The notes beneath the pieces are model-generated. The model did no database searches, was not told where the DNA came from, and saw only the letters and a program-made list of their open reading frames with translations. DNA of 64,000 nucleotides from Embleya sp045207655 (GTDB lineage: Bacteria; Actinomycetota; Actinomycetes; Streptomycetales; Streptomycetaceae). How positions within the stretch are numbered: position 1 is the stretch's first letter; each line of letters opens with the position of its first letter. Below, piece by piece: positions 51,804-62,182 of this stretch. The position numbers were made by a program, and so were the translations under genes. Location: positions 6,448,001-6,512,000 of the forward strand of contig NZ_CP108784.1 of NCBI RefSeq assembly GCF_045207655.1. Direction: 5' to 3'.

Positions 51804-52214
51804 GGGCTGACCTTCCGGCAGTGGTGCTGACGGGGGGCGCGGGCGCGGTCAGAATTCCACGGCTCGGGTGGGTCGGGAAGAGCGATCGGGGCGTTGCCGC
51901 GGGAATGTCGCGGCGGGCGCGCTCGCGGGACCGACTGCGCCGGGACACCCGGACACGCCGTCGACGGGCCTCGACCCGCGGGCACGGTTCCGGACACGCC
52001 GTCGACACGCCGGGCGCGTGGTTACGGAGCGCGACTCACCGTGCGAAAGCGTGACGTTTTGCTACTTTATAGACACTTTCTGTTAGTTTTTGTGCCGGTG
52101 ACAAAAGCACATAAATGCCGCCGTCCCACCGGCACTCGTCTCGCGCCGTCCCGAAATCGGTGCGGCCGTTCCGTCCCCTGCGCTCCCGAGCGCGCCCTCC
52201 CGAGGAGTCACCCC
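51804..52214. other. Divergent intergenic region with an AT-rich patch
   Basis: 411 bp between the P450 gene and a small membrane-protein gene. About 52045-52115 is strikingly AT-rich for this genome, with runs such as TTTATAGACACTTTC and TTAGTTTTTGTG. It probably holds the promoter for the small gene. I see no other gene. Confidence 0.5.
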
Positions 52215-52409
52215 ATGGCCTTGTCCATCTCCACCGTCGTCTTGCTCGGCGTCATCGTGTTCATCTTCATCCGCAAGGGCGGCATGCGAATCCCGCACGC
52301 GATCGTGTGCGCGTTGCTCGGGTTCTACCTCGCCAGTACCTCGATCGCGCCGAGCATCCACAGCAGCGGGAAGAGCGTCGCGAACCTGCTGAGCAACCTG
52401 AACTTCTGA
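52215..52409 (+). CDS. Small membrane protein (64 residues)
   Basis: 64 residues, ATG with GAGGAG upstream. Two hydrophobic segments, VVLLGVIVFIFIR (about 8-20) and IVCALLGFYLASTSI (about 30-44), are separated by KGGMRIPHA. The C-terminus (SIHSSGKSVANLLSNLNF) is amphipathic. Similar tiny proteins with an LLGFYLASTSIAP core recur in streptomycetes, with no known function. It has its own AT-rich upstream region. Confidence 0.75.
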   Translation: MALSISTVVLLGVIVFIFIRKGGMRIPHAIVCALLGFYLASTSIAPSIHSSGKSVANLLSNLNF

Positions 52410-52538
52410 TCGCGGCGGTCACCCGAAACCGGCTCGGCGGCAGGTCCGCCGGGCCGGTCTTCGCCGTATGAGGCCGGACGAACCGGTGTCGGACCGGACG
52501 AGGGCGCGGCGCCGAACGAGGACGTAGTGGAGGCAGGC

Positions 52539-53429
52539 ATGGCGAACCCGGACGCGGTCGAGACGCCGCTGGTGGTCGTGGGTACGGACGGCTCGGAACA
52601 CGGCGACCGGGCGGTGGCCCGGGCCGCCGAGGCGGCCGCCCGGTGTGGTGCGCGGCTGCGCGTGGTGCACGCGATCCGGGTGCCGATGGCCACCCCCGGC
52701 TTCGAGCCGGTGGAGCCGAACGAGGCCACCCGCCGGGCGGCCGAGGAACTGGTCAAGGACGCGGCGGCGGCGGCGTTGCGGCGCCATCCGGATCTGGCCG
52801 TGGAGGCCGGGGTCGGCTACGGCCTGCCCGGGGACGCGCTGCTCGCGGCGGCCGAGGGTGCGATCCTGCTGGTCGCCGGATCGCGGGGCCGAGGCGGCTT
52901 CGCCGGCCTGCTGCTCGGTTCGGTCTCCCGCTTCCTGACCGCGCGCACGCCGTGCCCGCTGCTGATCGTGCGCGGCGAGTACGGGGCGCCGGCCGGGACC
53001 GGTCCGGGCGGGACCGATGTGCTGCTCGGCGTCCAGGGCGACGGTGACGAGCGGGCGGTACGGGCCGCGTTCGAGGCGGCTCGGGCGTGGCGCCTTCCGG
53101 TGCACGCGGTGCACGCGTGGAGTTGGCCCGGCTACGCCGGCCTCGCCGGGCCCAGCGATGCGGACATGCGCGCGGTTTCCGAGGTGCACGCGACCGCGCT
53201 GGCGGGTGCGCTGGGGCAGTCGCGGGCGCGGTTTCCCGATGTCGAGGTGCGCGCGGACTCGGTCATGGCCGACGCGGCCGGGACGCTGGTGGAGGCCTCG
53301 GCGGGCAGTGCGCTGGCCGTGGTCGGGGTTCGGCACCGCCGAGGCCCACTGCGGCACTGGGTCGGCCATGTCGCGGCCACCGCGATCGAACACGCGCACT
53401 GCCCGGTTCTGGTGGTGCCGCTGGAATGA
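52539..53429 (+). CDS. Universal stress protein with two UspA domains
   Basis: 296 residues, ATG with GGAGG five bases upstream. Tandem Usp domains, each about 140 residues. The first starts PLVVVGTDGSEHGDRAVARA and ends with the ATP-binding motif GSRGRGGFAGLLLGSVSRF. The second starts DVLLGVQGDGDERAVRAA and ends VVGVRHRRGPLRHWVGHVA. ATP binding looks intact in the first (G-2x-G-9x-G-S type) and altered in the second (RHRRGPLRHW). Its role is likely stress or dormancy adaptation. Confidence 0.9.
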   Translation: MANPDAVETPLVVVGTDGSEHGDRAVARAAEAAARCGARLRVVHAIRVPMATPGFEPVEPNEATRRAAEELVKDAAAAALRRHPDLAVEAGVGYGLPGDALLAAAEGAILLVAGSRGRGGFAGLLLGSVSRFLTARTPCPLLIVRGEYGAPAGTGPGGTDVLLGVQGDGDERAVRAAFEAARAWRLPVHAVHAWSWPGYAGLAGPSDADMRAVSEVHATALAGALGQSRARFPDVEVRADSVMADAAGTLVEASAGSALAVVGVRHRRGPLRHWVGHVAATAIEHAHCPVLVVPLE

Positions 53430-53555
53430 GCGGGTGGGCCGGCGACGTGCGCGATCCGCCGCCCGCTCGCCCACCGACCGCGCGCCCCCGGCCGCCCGGC
53501 CGGGCTCGTCGGCCCGACCGCGGGCCGCCGCGCGGTGGCCGCGTTTCGATCGCCG

Positions 53556-53574
53556 TTTCAATCAGTGATTGAAA
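53556..53574. promoter_or_regulatory. 19-bp palindrome abutting the tetR start, probable autoregulatory operator
   Basis: TTTCAATCA and TGATTGAAA flank one central G, a perfect inverted repeat. The right arm ends at the base before ATG 53575. It is AT-rich against its surroundings. Confidence 0.75.
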
Positions 53575-54258
53575 ATGCCGGCACTTCGTGGTTTCGTGCC
53601 TGCCGTGACAGCGCGATCGCGGGCCCGGCTGCTCGACGAGGCCGAACGGCTCTTTCTCACCCAGGGTTACGACAAGGTCTCCGTCCGGGCGGTGAACGCC
53701 GCCGCCGGGATGAATCCGGCCGCCGTGCACTACCACTTCGGCTCCAAACGGGACCTGGTGGTGGCGCTGCTGCAGGAGCGCCTCGGGCCGTTGTGGGCCG
53801 GGCCGCTGGCCGAGTTGGACCGCGCCCGCGCGGCCGGGTGGACGCCCACGGTCGGCGAGGTGGTCACGATCATCGTCGAGCCGTTCGACCGGCTGGCCCG
53901 CGAGCCGAACGGGCCGATGTTGCTCCAACTGCTCGCCCGCACCGTGCTTTCCGGGACCGAACTGCCCTGGGACGACCCGTGGTTTCGGCACGGACCCTGG
54001 CGCGAACTGCTGGCCGCGGCGCGCCCGGACCTGAGCGCCCGGGAGATCACGGACCGCTGGCGGCTCGCCTTCGACCTGTTGCTCCAGCTCTACGGCCAAC
54101 CCGTGGCGGACGTGTTCATGGCGCCGCCCGCCGCCGCGGCCGTCGCCGGCTTCGTCACCGCCGGCCTCGACGCCCCGCGCGCCGCCGACCCGTCCACGCC
54201 CGGTCCGTCCTCGCCCGGTCCGTCCCGGACCGCACGCACAGAACGAGGTGCCCCGTGA
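53575..54258 (+). CDS. TetR-family transcriptional regulator
   Basis: 227 residues from ATG 53575; GTG 53605 would drop ten. The N-terminal helix-turn-helix is clear: RARLLDEAERLFLTQGYDKV, VRAVNAAAGMNPAAVHYHFG and SKRDLVVALL. The C-terminal ligand domain is diverged and ends with a Pro/Ser-rich tail. The ATG has no ribosome-binding site because the operator lies directly in front, so translation may be leaderless. It overlaps the next gene (GTGA) and most likely controls that two-gene operon. Confidence 0.9.
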   Translation: MPALRGFVPAVTARSRARLLDEAERLFLTQGYDKVSVRAVNAAAGMNPAAVHYHFGSKRDLVVALLQERLGPLWAGPLAELDRARAAGWTPTVGEVVTIIVEPFDRLAREPNGPMLLQLLARTVLSGTELPWDDPWFRHGPWRELLAAARPDLSAREITDRWRLAFDLLLQLYGQPVADVFMAPPAAAAVAGFVTAGLDAPRAADPSTPGPSSPGPSRTARTERGAP

Positions 54259-55427
54259 TACCCGACGTCCTCGCCCCCGCCAAGCTCGGCCCGCTCACGC
54301 TGCGCAACCGGATCATCAAGGCCGCCACCTTCGAGGGAGTCACTCCGGACGCGCTGGTCACCGACGACCTGATCGAGTACCACCGCCGCCCGGCCGCGGG
54401 CGGCATCGGGATGACCACCGTGGCCTACTGCGCGGTCGCCCCCGAGGGCCGCACCGACCGGCACCAGATCTGGATGCGCCCCGAGGCGGTGCCCGGACTG
54501 CGCCGGCTCACCGACGCGGTGCACGCCGAGGGCGCGGCGGTCTCGGCCCAGCTCGGCCACGCCGGCCCGGTGGCCAACGCCAAGTCCAACGGCCGACCCG
54601 CACTGTCCGCGGGGCGGATGTTCAACCCGCTCGGCATGCGCGTCACGCGTGCCGCGACCGAGGCCGACATCGACCGGATCACCCGCGCGCACGCCGACGC
54701 CGCGCTGATCGCGATCGAGTCCGGCTTCGACGCGGTGGAGATCCACCTCGGCCACAACTATTTCGCCAGCGCCTTCCTCAGCCCCAAGCTCAACCACCGC
54801 AAGGACGCCTACGGCGGCTCGCTCGCCAACCGGGCCAAGGTCGCGCGCGGTGTGTGCCGGGCGGTGCGGGACGCGGTCGGCGACCGCATCGCGGTGACCG
54901 CCAAGCTCAACATGGAGGACGGCGTCCCGGGCGGCATCCGGTTGGAGGAGAGCATCCGCACCGCCCGTTGGCTGGAGGAGGACGGCTCGCTGGACGCGCT
55001 GGAGCTGACCGCCGGCAGCTCGCTGCTCAACCCGATGTACCTCTTCCGCGGCGACGCCCCGGTGCCCGAGTTCGCCGCGACCTTCCCGCAGCCGCAGCGG
55101 CTCGGGGTCAAGCTGATCGGCAACAGGATCCTGCGCTCGTACCCGTACGAGGAGGCATATCTGCTCGCCTCCGCACGGCAGTTCCGAGCCGAGCTGAAGC
55201 TGCCGCTGATCCTGCTCGGCGGGATCACCAACCGGGACACGATGGACCTCGCGATGACCGAGGGCTTCGAGTTCGTCGCGATGGGCCGCGCGGTGCTGCG
55301 CGAGCCGGACCTGATCAACCGGATCGCGGCCGAACGCGACACCAGGTCGTTGTGCATCCATTGCAACAAGTGCATGCCGACCATCTACAGCCGCACCCGC
55401 TGCGTGGTGATCGAACCGCGGGCGTAG
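54255..55427 (+). CDS. NADH:flavin oxidoreductase, old yellow enzyme family
   Basis: 390 residues, GTG overlapping the tetR stop. A TIM-barrel FMN enzyme: PAKLGPLTLRNRIIKAATFE is the N-terminal fingerprint, SAQLGHAGP and VEIHLGHNYFASAFLSP contain FMN and substrate residues, and FEFVAMGRAVLREPDL is the phosphate-binding end. The C-terminus has CIHCNKCMPTIYSRTRC, a cysteine cluster like the 2,4-dienoyl-CoA reductase iron-sulfur site but with shorter spacings. Reduces enones or related compounds with NAD(P)H; substrate unknown. Confidence 0.88.
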   Translation: MIPDVLAPAKLGPLTLRNRIIKAATFEGVTPDALVTDDLIEYHRRPAAGGIGMTTVAYCAVAPEGRTDRHQIWMRPEAVPGLRRLTDAVHAEGAAVSAQLGHAGPVANAKSNGRPALSAGRMFNPLGMRVTRAATEADIDRITRAHADAALIAIESGFDAVEIHLGHNYFASAFLSPKLNHRKDAYGGSLANRAKVARGVCRAVRDAVGDRIAVTAKLNMEDGVPGGIRLEESIRTARWLEEDGSLDALELTAGSSLLNPMYLFRGDAPVPEFAATFPQPQRLGVKLIGNRILRSYPYEEAYLLASARQFRAELKLPLILLGGITNRDTMDLAMTEGFEFVAMGRAVLREPDLINRIAAERDTRSLCIHCNKCMPTIYSRTRCVVIEPRA

Positions 55428-55571
55428 CCGTGCCGACGCCGGACGGACCGGGACACGGACCCGTCCGGCGTTCGCACGCACGTGCGCGGATACGTTCGCG
55501 GACACACCTTCGCCGACACCGGGTGCGGCCCGGCTCGGGCTGTGCCGAGTCGCGCCGCACCCGCCCCGCGC

Positions 55572-56030
55572 TCAGGCCAGGTAGCGGCTGATCGAGTCGA
55601 TCACGCACGCCGGCTTCGCCGAGTCGGCGATCTCGATGGTGATCCGGATGGTCGCCTGGATGCCGCCGGTGATGTCGGCCACCGCCACGATCTCCGCGCC
55701 GCCGCGTACCCGCGAACCCACCGGGACCGGTGCCGGGAAGCGCACCTTGTCCACGCCGTAGTTCACGCCCATCGAGATGTTGCGCACCTCGAGGATCTGC
55801 GGCAGGAAGAGGTTGGACAGCGCCAGGGTCAGGTAGCCGTGCGCGATCGGCGCGCCGAACGGACCCTCTTTCGCCTTCTCCACGTCCACGTGGATCCACT
55901 GGTGGTCGCCGGTCGCGTCGGCGAACAGGTTGATCCGCTCCTGGGTGATCTCCAGCCACTCGCTGTGGCCGAGGTGCTTGCCCACCGAGTCCTTGATCTG
56001 CTGGAGGTCGGTGAAGACGGTGGCCGCCAT
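55572..56030 (-). CDS. MaoC-like (R)-specific enoyl-CoA hydratase
   Basis: 152 residues, ATG with GGGAG upstream. Single hot-dog domain. The hydratase motif is FADATGDHQWIHVD with the catalytic Asp and His, followed by GPFGAPIAHGYLTLAL, as in PhaJ/MaoC enzymes. It hydrates trans-2-enoyl-CoA. It lies between the OYE gene (convergent) and a beta-propeller lipoprotein gene, with a TetR-type inverted repeat in front. A place in fatty-acid or sterol side-chain breakdown is likely. Confidence 0.9.
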   Translation of the reverse strand: MAATVFTDLQQIKDSVGKHLGHSEWLEITQERINLFADATGDHQWIHVDVEKAKEGPFGAPIAHGYLTLALSNLFLPQILEVRNISMGVNYGVDKVRFPAPVPVGSRVRGGAEIVAVADITGGIQATIRITIEIADSAKPACVIDSISRYLA

Positions 56031-56047
56031 ATGCGCTCCCGGTCGTT

Positions 56048-56064
56048 TCTGATGGTCTGTCAGA
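56048..56064. promoter_or_regulatory. Inverted repeat upstream of the MaoC gene
   Basis: TCTGA and TCAGA flank a 7-bp spacer 18 bp before the leftward ATG at 56030. The form is like TetR-family operators. Weak because the arms are short. Confidence 0.35.
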
Positions 56065-56116
56065 TCAGCTCTCCCGGGTATACCAGACCGGCCCGCCCGG
56101 ACGCCGCGCGGGACGC

Positions 56117-58312
56117 TCAGGCGGTCGGGATCCAGGCCACCTGCCGCACGTCGGCGAGCCGGTCGACGGAGATCCCCGCGTTCGAGACGGTCCACAGTTC
56201 GGTGCCGACCACCAGCGAGCGACGGATGGTCGCGCTCGGGTGCGCGACCCGACCCACCTCGACGATCCGACTGCCCTCGATCCGCAACACCAGCGCGTAC
56301 GAGCCGCCGGCCATCGGGGACTTCTCGCCCGGCGCGATCTGCGGCTGGGCGGAGACGCTGTACGAACCGTTCACCGGCACCACCACGGTGCCGTCCTTGG
56401 GCCAGTACAGGAACGCGTGCGCGTCCTGCTCGGCCTGCGAGCTCGCCCCCGGCACCGCGACCTGCGCGACCCGGGTCGGATTCGCCAACGTGCTCACGTC
56501 GAACAGGGACACCTGGGTGCCCAGCCGCCGGCCGGTGTCGGTGGCGTCCTGGCCGACCCCGATCAGCCGCCCGTCGGCGATCGGATGCAGGTAGGCCGAG
56601 TAGCCGTTGATCTTGAGCTCGCCGACCGCCTTGGGGTTGCGCGGGTCGCTCAGGTCGAGGGTGTACAGCGGGTCGGTCTGCCGGAAGGTGACCACGTACG
56701 CGATCGGGCCCGCGAAGCGCACGCCCATGATCCGCTCGGTCCGGCCCAGGCCGCCCACCCGGCCGATCGGGGTCAGCCGGTCGCCGCTGCGAGCCAGCAC
56801 GGTGACCACCGACTCGCTCGCGGAGCGCGGCGCGATCGGCGGCTGCACGTCCAAGGGCGGGTTCGGCCCGGCGTCGGTCGGGTCGCTCGGGGCGATGCCG
56901 CGCGGCGTACTGCCCGGGACGCCGCGATCCGGAATCGCGCCACTCGTGCCGGCGCTGCCCCGCGGCAGCGGCAGATCGCTCGGCGCGTTCCGGGGGATCG
57001 TCGGGTCGCCGGCCGAGAGCGTGGTGGCCACCCGCAGATTGCCCGCGTGTTCGGACATCGCGTACTCGTTGACCATCGAGCCGGCGACCACACCCGTGCC
57101 GACCAGCTTCGGGGTGCCCTTGCCGGAGATGTCGAGCTGATTGATCGTGGTCGTCGTGGTCGGCGGCCCGCCGCCGACCACCTTCGATTCGCTCGACACG
57201 CTTCGTTGGGTGGACGTGGTCGCCAGATAGAGGTTGGCCTGCGACGCGTACACGTGGTCCACGTCCGCGGCCACCGTCACCGGATCGCCCTTGTCCAGAT
57301 CGCGGGTCAGGTCGAAGGACAACACGCTCAGCGTCGCGGTGCCGGTGTGCCCGGGATCGCCGGGCTTGGCCTGCGGACGGCTGACCCGGTCGCAGCCGAC
57401 GAGGTTGCCGGAATCGGTCCGGCCGCCCGCGGCGAGGGTGAACTGCGGCAGCCAGTCCGAGGCGGTCGAGCGCTGGATCAGATCCTTGGCCTTGGCCGGC
57501 GACCTGTCCGTGGACAGCTTCAGCCGCGGTTGCGAACGCACCACGATCCGCGCGGTACTGCCGATCTGCCGCCCGTCGACGTAGCCGCCGTCCACCGAAA
57601 GATCGCCGATCAGCCGCGGGGCGGCGGTCAGGTCCACCAGCACGAAGCGGGCCCGGTTGCCCGGGGCGATGGCGGAAGAGCCGCCCGGATCGCCCGGGAT
57701 CGGCGCCATCTTGCCCGAACCGCCGTTGGACTTGGGCAGGTTCGTGGTGCCGTTGAGGATGAGCAGGGCCCGGTCGCCAGACAGCAGCAGGTCGGTCGCC
57801 CGCGCGCCGGGCACGTCCAGCGTCCCGGTGACCCGGTGGGTCGCCACGTCGACGACGTTCAGCCGCCCGCCGGCCACGGTCAGCACCCGACGGCCGTCGG
57901 TCTTGACCAGGTCGGGCTCGTCGACGCCCTGCTCCTGGGTGTTGGTGGTCGAGTGCTCGGGCGCGGTCGGCGCCGCCTTGTCGGCGGTGAGGCCCTCCGG
58001 TGCCGCCGCCCTGGGCGCGGCTGCCGGTGCCTCGGCGTCCGCCACCGCCCCGGGCGGGATCCGGCCGGACTTCGAGTCGTTGTCGCGCTCCTCGGTCACC
58101 CGGCGCAGCGCCGCCGCGCGGAAGTCGTCGACCAAGGCGCCGCAGGAGTCGAACGCGGTGAGCCGCATCGGCTCGCCCGACAACACGGGCGTGCGCGCGG
58201 GATCCGGCTTCGAACCGCCGGACGACGTGCAACCGCTGACGACGAGTCCCGCCGTCAGCACGAATATCGGCAGGGCCGCGGCCCCGCGCGTGGAACGGTC
58301 GTGGATTCGCAT
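56117..58312 (-). CDS. Secreted beta-propeller lipoprotein (C-terminal beta-propeller family)
   Basis: 731 residues. The signal peptide ends in a VSGC lipobox. A conserved entry motif TNTQEQGVDEPDLVKTDGRR marks the Beta_propel family. Propeller strands follow through the rest (LNVVDVATHRVTGTLDVP, AKAKDLIQRSTASDW, GVRFAGPIAYVVTFRQTDPL followed by YTLDLSDP). A Pro/Gly-rich loop of about 60 residues interrupts the middle. The C-terminal QAEQDAHAFLYWPKDGTVVV is also typical. Function unknown; exposed on the outer face of the membrane. The ATG has no clear ribosome-binding site. Confidence 0.85.
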   Translation of the reverse strand: MRIHDRSTRGAAALPIFVLTAGLVVSGCTSSGGSKPDPARTPVLSGEPMRLTAFDSCGALVDDFRAAALRRVTEERDNDSKSGRIPPGAVADAEAPAAAPRAAAPEGLTADKAAPTAPEHSTTNTQEQGVDEPDLVKTDGRRVLTVAGGRLNVVDVATHRVTGTLDVPGARATDLLLSGDRALLILNGTTNLPKSNGGSGKMAPIPGDPGGSSAIAPGNRARFVLVDLTAAPRLIGDLSVDGGYVDGRQIGSTARIVVRSQPRLKLSTDRSPAKAKDLIQRSTASDWLPQFTLAAGGRTDSGNLVGCDRVSRPQAKPGDPGHTGTATLSVLSFDLTRDLDKGDPVTVAADVDHVYASQANLYLATTSTQRSVSSESKVVGGGPPTTTTTINQLDISGKGTPKLVGTGVVAGSMVNEYAMSEHAGNLRVATTLSAGDPTIPRNAPSDLPLPRGSAGTSGAIPDRGVPGSTPRGIAPSDPTDAGPNPPLDVQPPIAPRSASESVVTVLARSGDRLTPIGRVGGLGRTERIMGVRFAGPIAYVVTFRQTDPLYTLDLSDPRNPKAVGELKINGYSAYLHPIADGRLIGVGQDATDTGRRLGTQVSLFDVSTLANPTRVAQVAVPGASSQAEQDAHAFLYWPKDGTVVVPVNGSYSVSAQPQIAPGEKSPMAGGSYALVLRIEGSRIVEVGRVAHPSATIRRSLVVGTELWTVSNAGISVDRLADVRQVAWIPTA

Positions 58313-58407
58313 GGCGGTGTGACGGAGCGGGCATCGGAACGGTTCCCGCGCCCCGCCCCGGGCAGGTGTGCCGACAAGCCGGTCCCGGCTGCGAAGGGAG
58401 TGCCTCG

Positions 58408-60516
<2,109 letters not shown>

Positions 60517-60660
60517 CCGCTCGCGCCAGGCCGCGGGATACGACGGACTCATCCCTGCGGCTGTTGTCTCGGGGTCGGGCCAAGGGTTATCCCTGATGGA
60601 CCACGCTTCGTTCACAGCGCATGCTGTATGGAGCCGTGTGCAGAGCGAGAGGAGCCGCGC

Positions 60661-61290
60661 ATGCACCCGAACTCCGGTCCTCATCCACCCCATTGGTACG
60701 GCATGCCCGCGCACATGCGGGTCGGCGACGCGGATCGCGAACGAACGATCGAACACCTGAAGTACGCGTACGGCGAAGGCAGGTTGAACGCCGAAGAGTT
60801 CGAGGAACGGGTGGCCTCGGCGTTGGCGGGGCGCACCCGGGCGGACCTGGAGGCGCTGCTCGACGACCTGTTGATGCCGATGCAGATGCCGATGCCGCCG
60901 ATGCCTCGGACCAAGACCGGACCACCACCGCAGTGGTGGCTGAATCGACCACCCGGGCCGCCCGAGCGGCCGGGTTCGGAGCGGGGCTGGGGCGCGGCCG
61001 CGCACTGGAGCGGCTTCTGCGCGCCCGTGGTCGGCCCGTACCTGATCCGCAAGACCGTGGGTGCCCGCTCGGAGTTCGTCCGGGACAACGCCCGCGCGGC
61101 GCTGAACTTCCAGTTGACCTGCCTGCTGTCGTTCGTGCTGGCCCCGCTCCTGGCGCTGCTCGGCGATTTCGGCGGCCTGCTGATCGGCGTCATGTACTCG
61201 GCCATCGCGGTCTGCGCCATCATCGGCGGCGCGCGGGCCGCGGGCGGCGACGTGATGCGGTACCCGATCAGCCTGCGGGCGGTGAAGTGA
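60661..61290 (+). CDS. DUF1707 and DUF4870-like membrane protein
   Basis: 209 residues, ATG with GAGAGGAG upstream. The N-terminal DUF1707 domain is recognisable: MRVGDADRERTIEHLKYAYG and AEEFEERVASALAGRTRADL. A Met/Pro-rich linker with repeated MPMQMPMP-like units leads to a DUF4870-like region (HWSGFCAPVVGPYLIRKTVG, then VRDNARAALNFQLTCLLSFV) with three hydrophobic helices. DUF1707 is common at the N-terminus of actinobacterial membrane proteins; function unknown. Confidence 0.85.
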   Translation: MHPNSGPHPPHWYGMPAHMRVGDADRERTIEHLKYAYGEGRLNAEEFEERVASALAGRTRADLEALLDDLLMPMQMPMPPMPRTKTGPPPQWWLNRPPGPPERPGSERGWGAAAHWSGFCAPVVGPYLIRKTVGARSEFVRDNARAALNFQLTCLLSFVLAPLLALLGDFGGLLIGVMYSAIAVCAIIGGARAAGGDVMRYPISLRAVK

Positions 61291-61330
61291 GCCGATTCGG
61301 GCGGGTCGAGGCGGCGCTTCGGGACCCGGC

Positions 61331-61379
61331 CTAGGCCCCTGTCCGGCGGACCCACCAAGATCCGCCGGACAGGGCCTAG
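61331..61379. terminator. Long bidirectional hairpin terminator, overlapping the stop of the leftward gene
   Basis: The arms (61331-61350 and 61361-61379) pair over 14 perfect bases (CCCTGTCCGGCGGA), then one bulged C, then 5 more. It separates convergent genes and contains the TAG stop of the leftward gene. Confidence 0.85.
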
Positions 61380-61951
61380 GCGCCGGCGGGGTTGGCCCGG
61401 CGGGTGGGGCGGCTGCTGCGGCCGAGGCGACTCGGCCGGGTCCAGAGCAGGAGTTCGCCGCCGGGCGGGGAGACCACGCCGCCGCGCGCGGGGTCGCCCG
61501 CGAACCACACGTCGCCGCCGTCGCACTTGTGCAGGTGCCACCAGCGGTGCGACATGGACACCACGGTCAGCGCGTACTGCGTGCCGTCGCCGGTCCGATC
61601 GCCGATCACCAGTGGCGGTCCCCACGCGCCGTCGCCGTCGGCCGGGTCGCGGAAGCGGCACGAGCAGTTCACCCACGGGTGGCGGGAGAGCGTGCGGCGC
61701 ATCCGACGGGCCAGTACCAGCGCGCCGATCCCGATCACCAGGGCGGTGAGACCCACCACGAGCGGGACCATGCCCCAGCCGCCCCATGCCCCGTCACCGT
61801 TGTCGTCGGCCGTGGACAGGATCGCGAACCACGCTCCGGTGCTCGCCACGCCGATCACCGTCGCCGCGACGGCGCGGAGCCGATAGACCCGCAGTGCCCG
61901 GGCCGTCGCGTGCGAGGAGAGGGCTACGTCCTCCCACCGCTCGCTACCCAT
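61376..61951 (-). CDS. Hypothetical membrane protein with two N-terminal helices
   Basis: 191 residues, no recognised family. Two hydrophobic segments near 25-47 (AVAATVIGVASTGAWFAIL) and 60-80 (MVPLVVGLTALVIGIGALVL), then a basic stretch (ARRMRRTLSRHPW) and a soluble C-terminal part with VNCSCRF and an aromatic patch, HRWWHLHKCDGGDVWFAGD. The C-terminus is Arg-rich. Its stop codon lies within the terminator stem. The start has no strong ribosome-binding site. Confidence 0.7.
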   Translation of the reverse strand: MGSERWEDVALSSHATARALRVYRLRAVAATVIGVASTGAWFAILSTADDNGDGAWGGWGMVPLVVGLTALVIGIGALVLARRMRRTLSRHPWVNCSCRFRDPADGDGAWGPPLVIGDRTGDGTQYALTVVSMSHRWWHLHKCDGGDVWFAGDPARGGVVSPPGGELLLWTRPSRLGRSSRPTRRANPAGA

Positions 61952-62020
61952 GGCAGCACCCTAAGCAGGCGCGGGCGGCAATGGTGAACCGGTGCGTGTC
62001 GGGCGCGTCCACCACGTGTG

Positions 62021-62044
62021 TGGATACGTGCGTGGATACGTGCG
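62021..62044. repeat. 12-bp tandem repeat
   Basis: Two exact copies of TGGATACGTGCG followed by a partial third (TGGACC) lie in the gap between the hypothetical membrane-protein gene and the glycoside hydrolase gene. Confidence 0.7.
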
Positions 62045-62064
62045 TGGACCGGGTCCCGGCGCAC

Positions 62065-62097
62065 CGCTGCCGCTCCCCGGAGAGGGTAGCGGCAGCG
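62065..62097 (-). terminator. Hairpin downstream of the glycoside hydrolase gene
   Basis: CGCTGCCGCT and AGCGGCAGCG form a perfect 10-bp stem with a 13-nt loop, 75 bp beyond the stop codon of the leftward GH3 gene. Confidence 0.55.
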
Positions 62098-62143
62098 CCG
62101 CGCGGGTGTGGACTCCGGCACGCCGGACGGTCTTCGCCGGGTC

Positions 62144-62182
62144 GGGCGCACTTCAGTACGTCAGGCGCACTTCAGTACGTCA
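62144..62182. repeat. Tandem duplication across the GH3 stop codon
   Basis: Two 19-bp copies of GGCGCACTTCAGTACGTCA (62145-62163 and 62164-62182) duplicate the last codons and stop of the leftward gene. Confidence 0.75.

Noticed and set aside
46759..52008. A 1749-codon open frame on the minus strand across fxsT and the P450 gene
   Set aside because: It is antisense to fxsT, which has clear domains. Long antisense frames are expected in very GC-rich DNA with biased third positions. Its translation is low-complexity, with no motifs.
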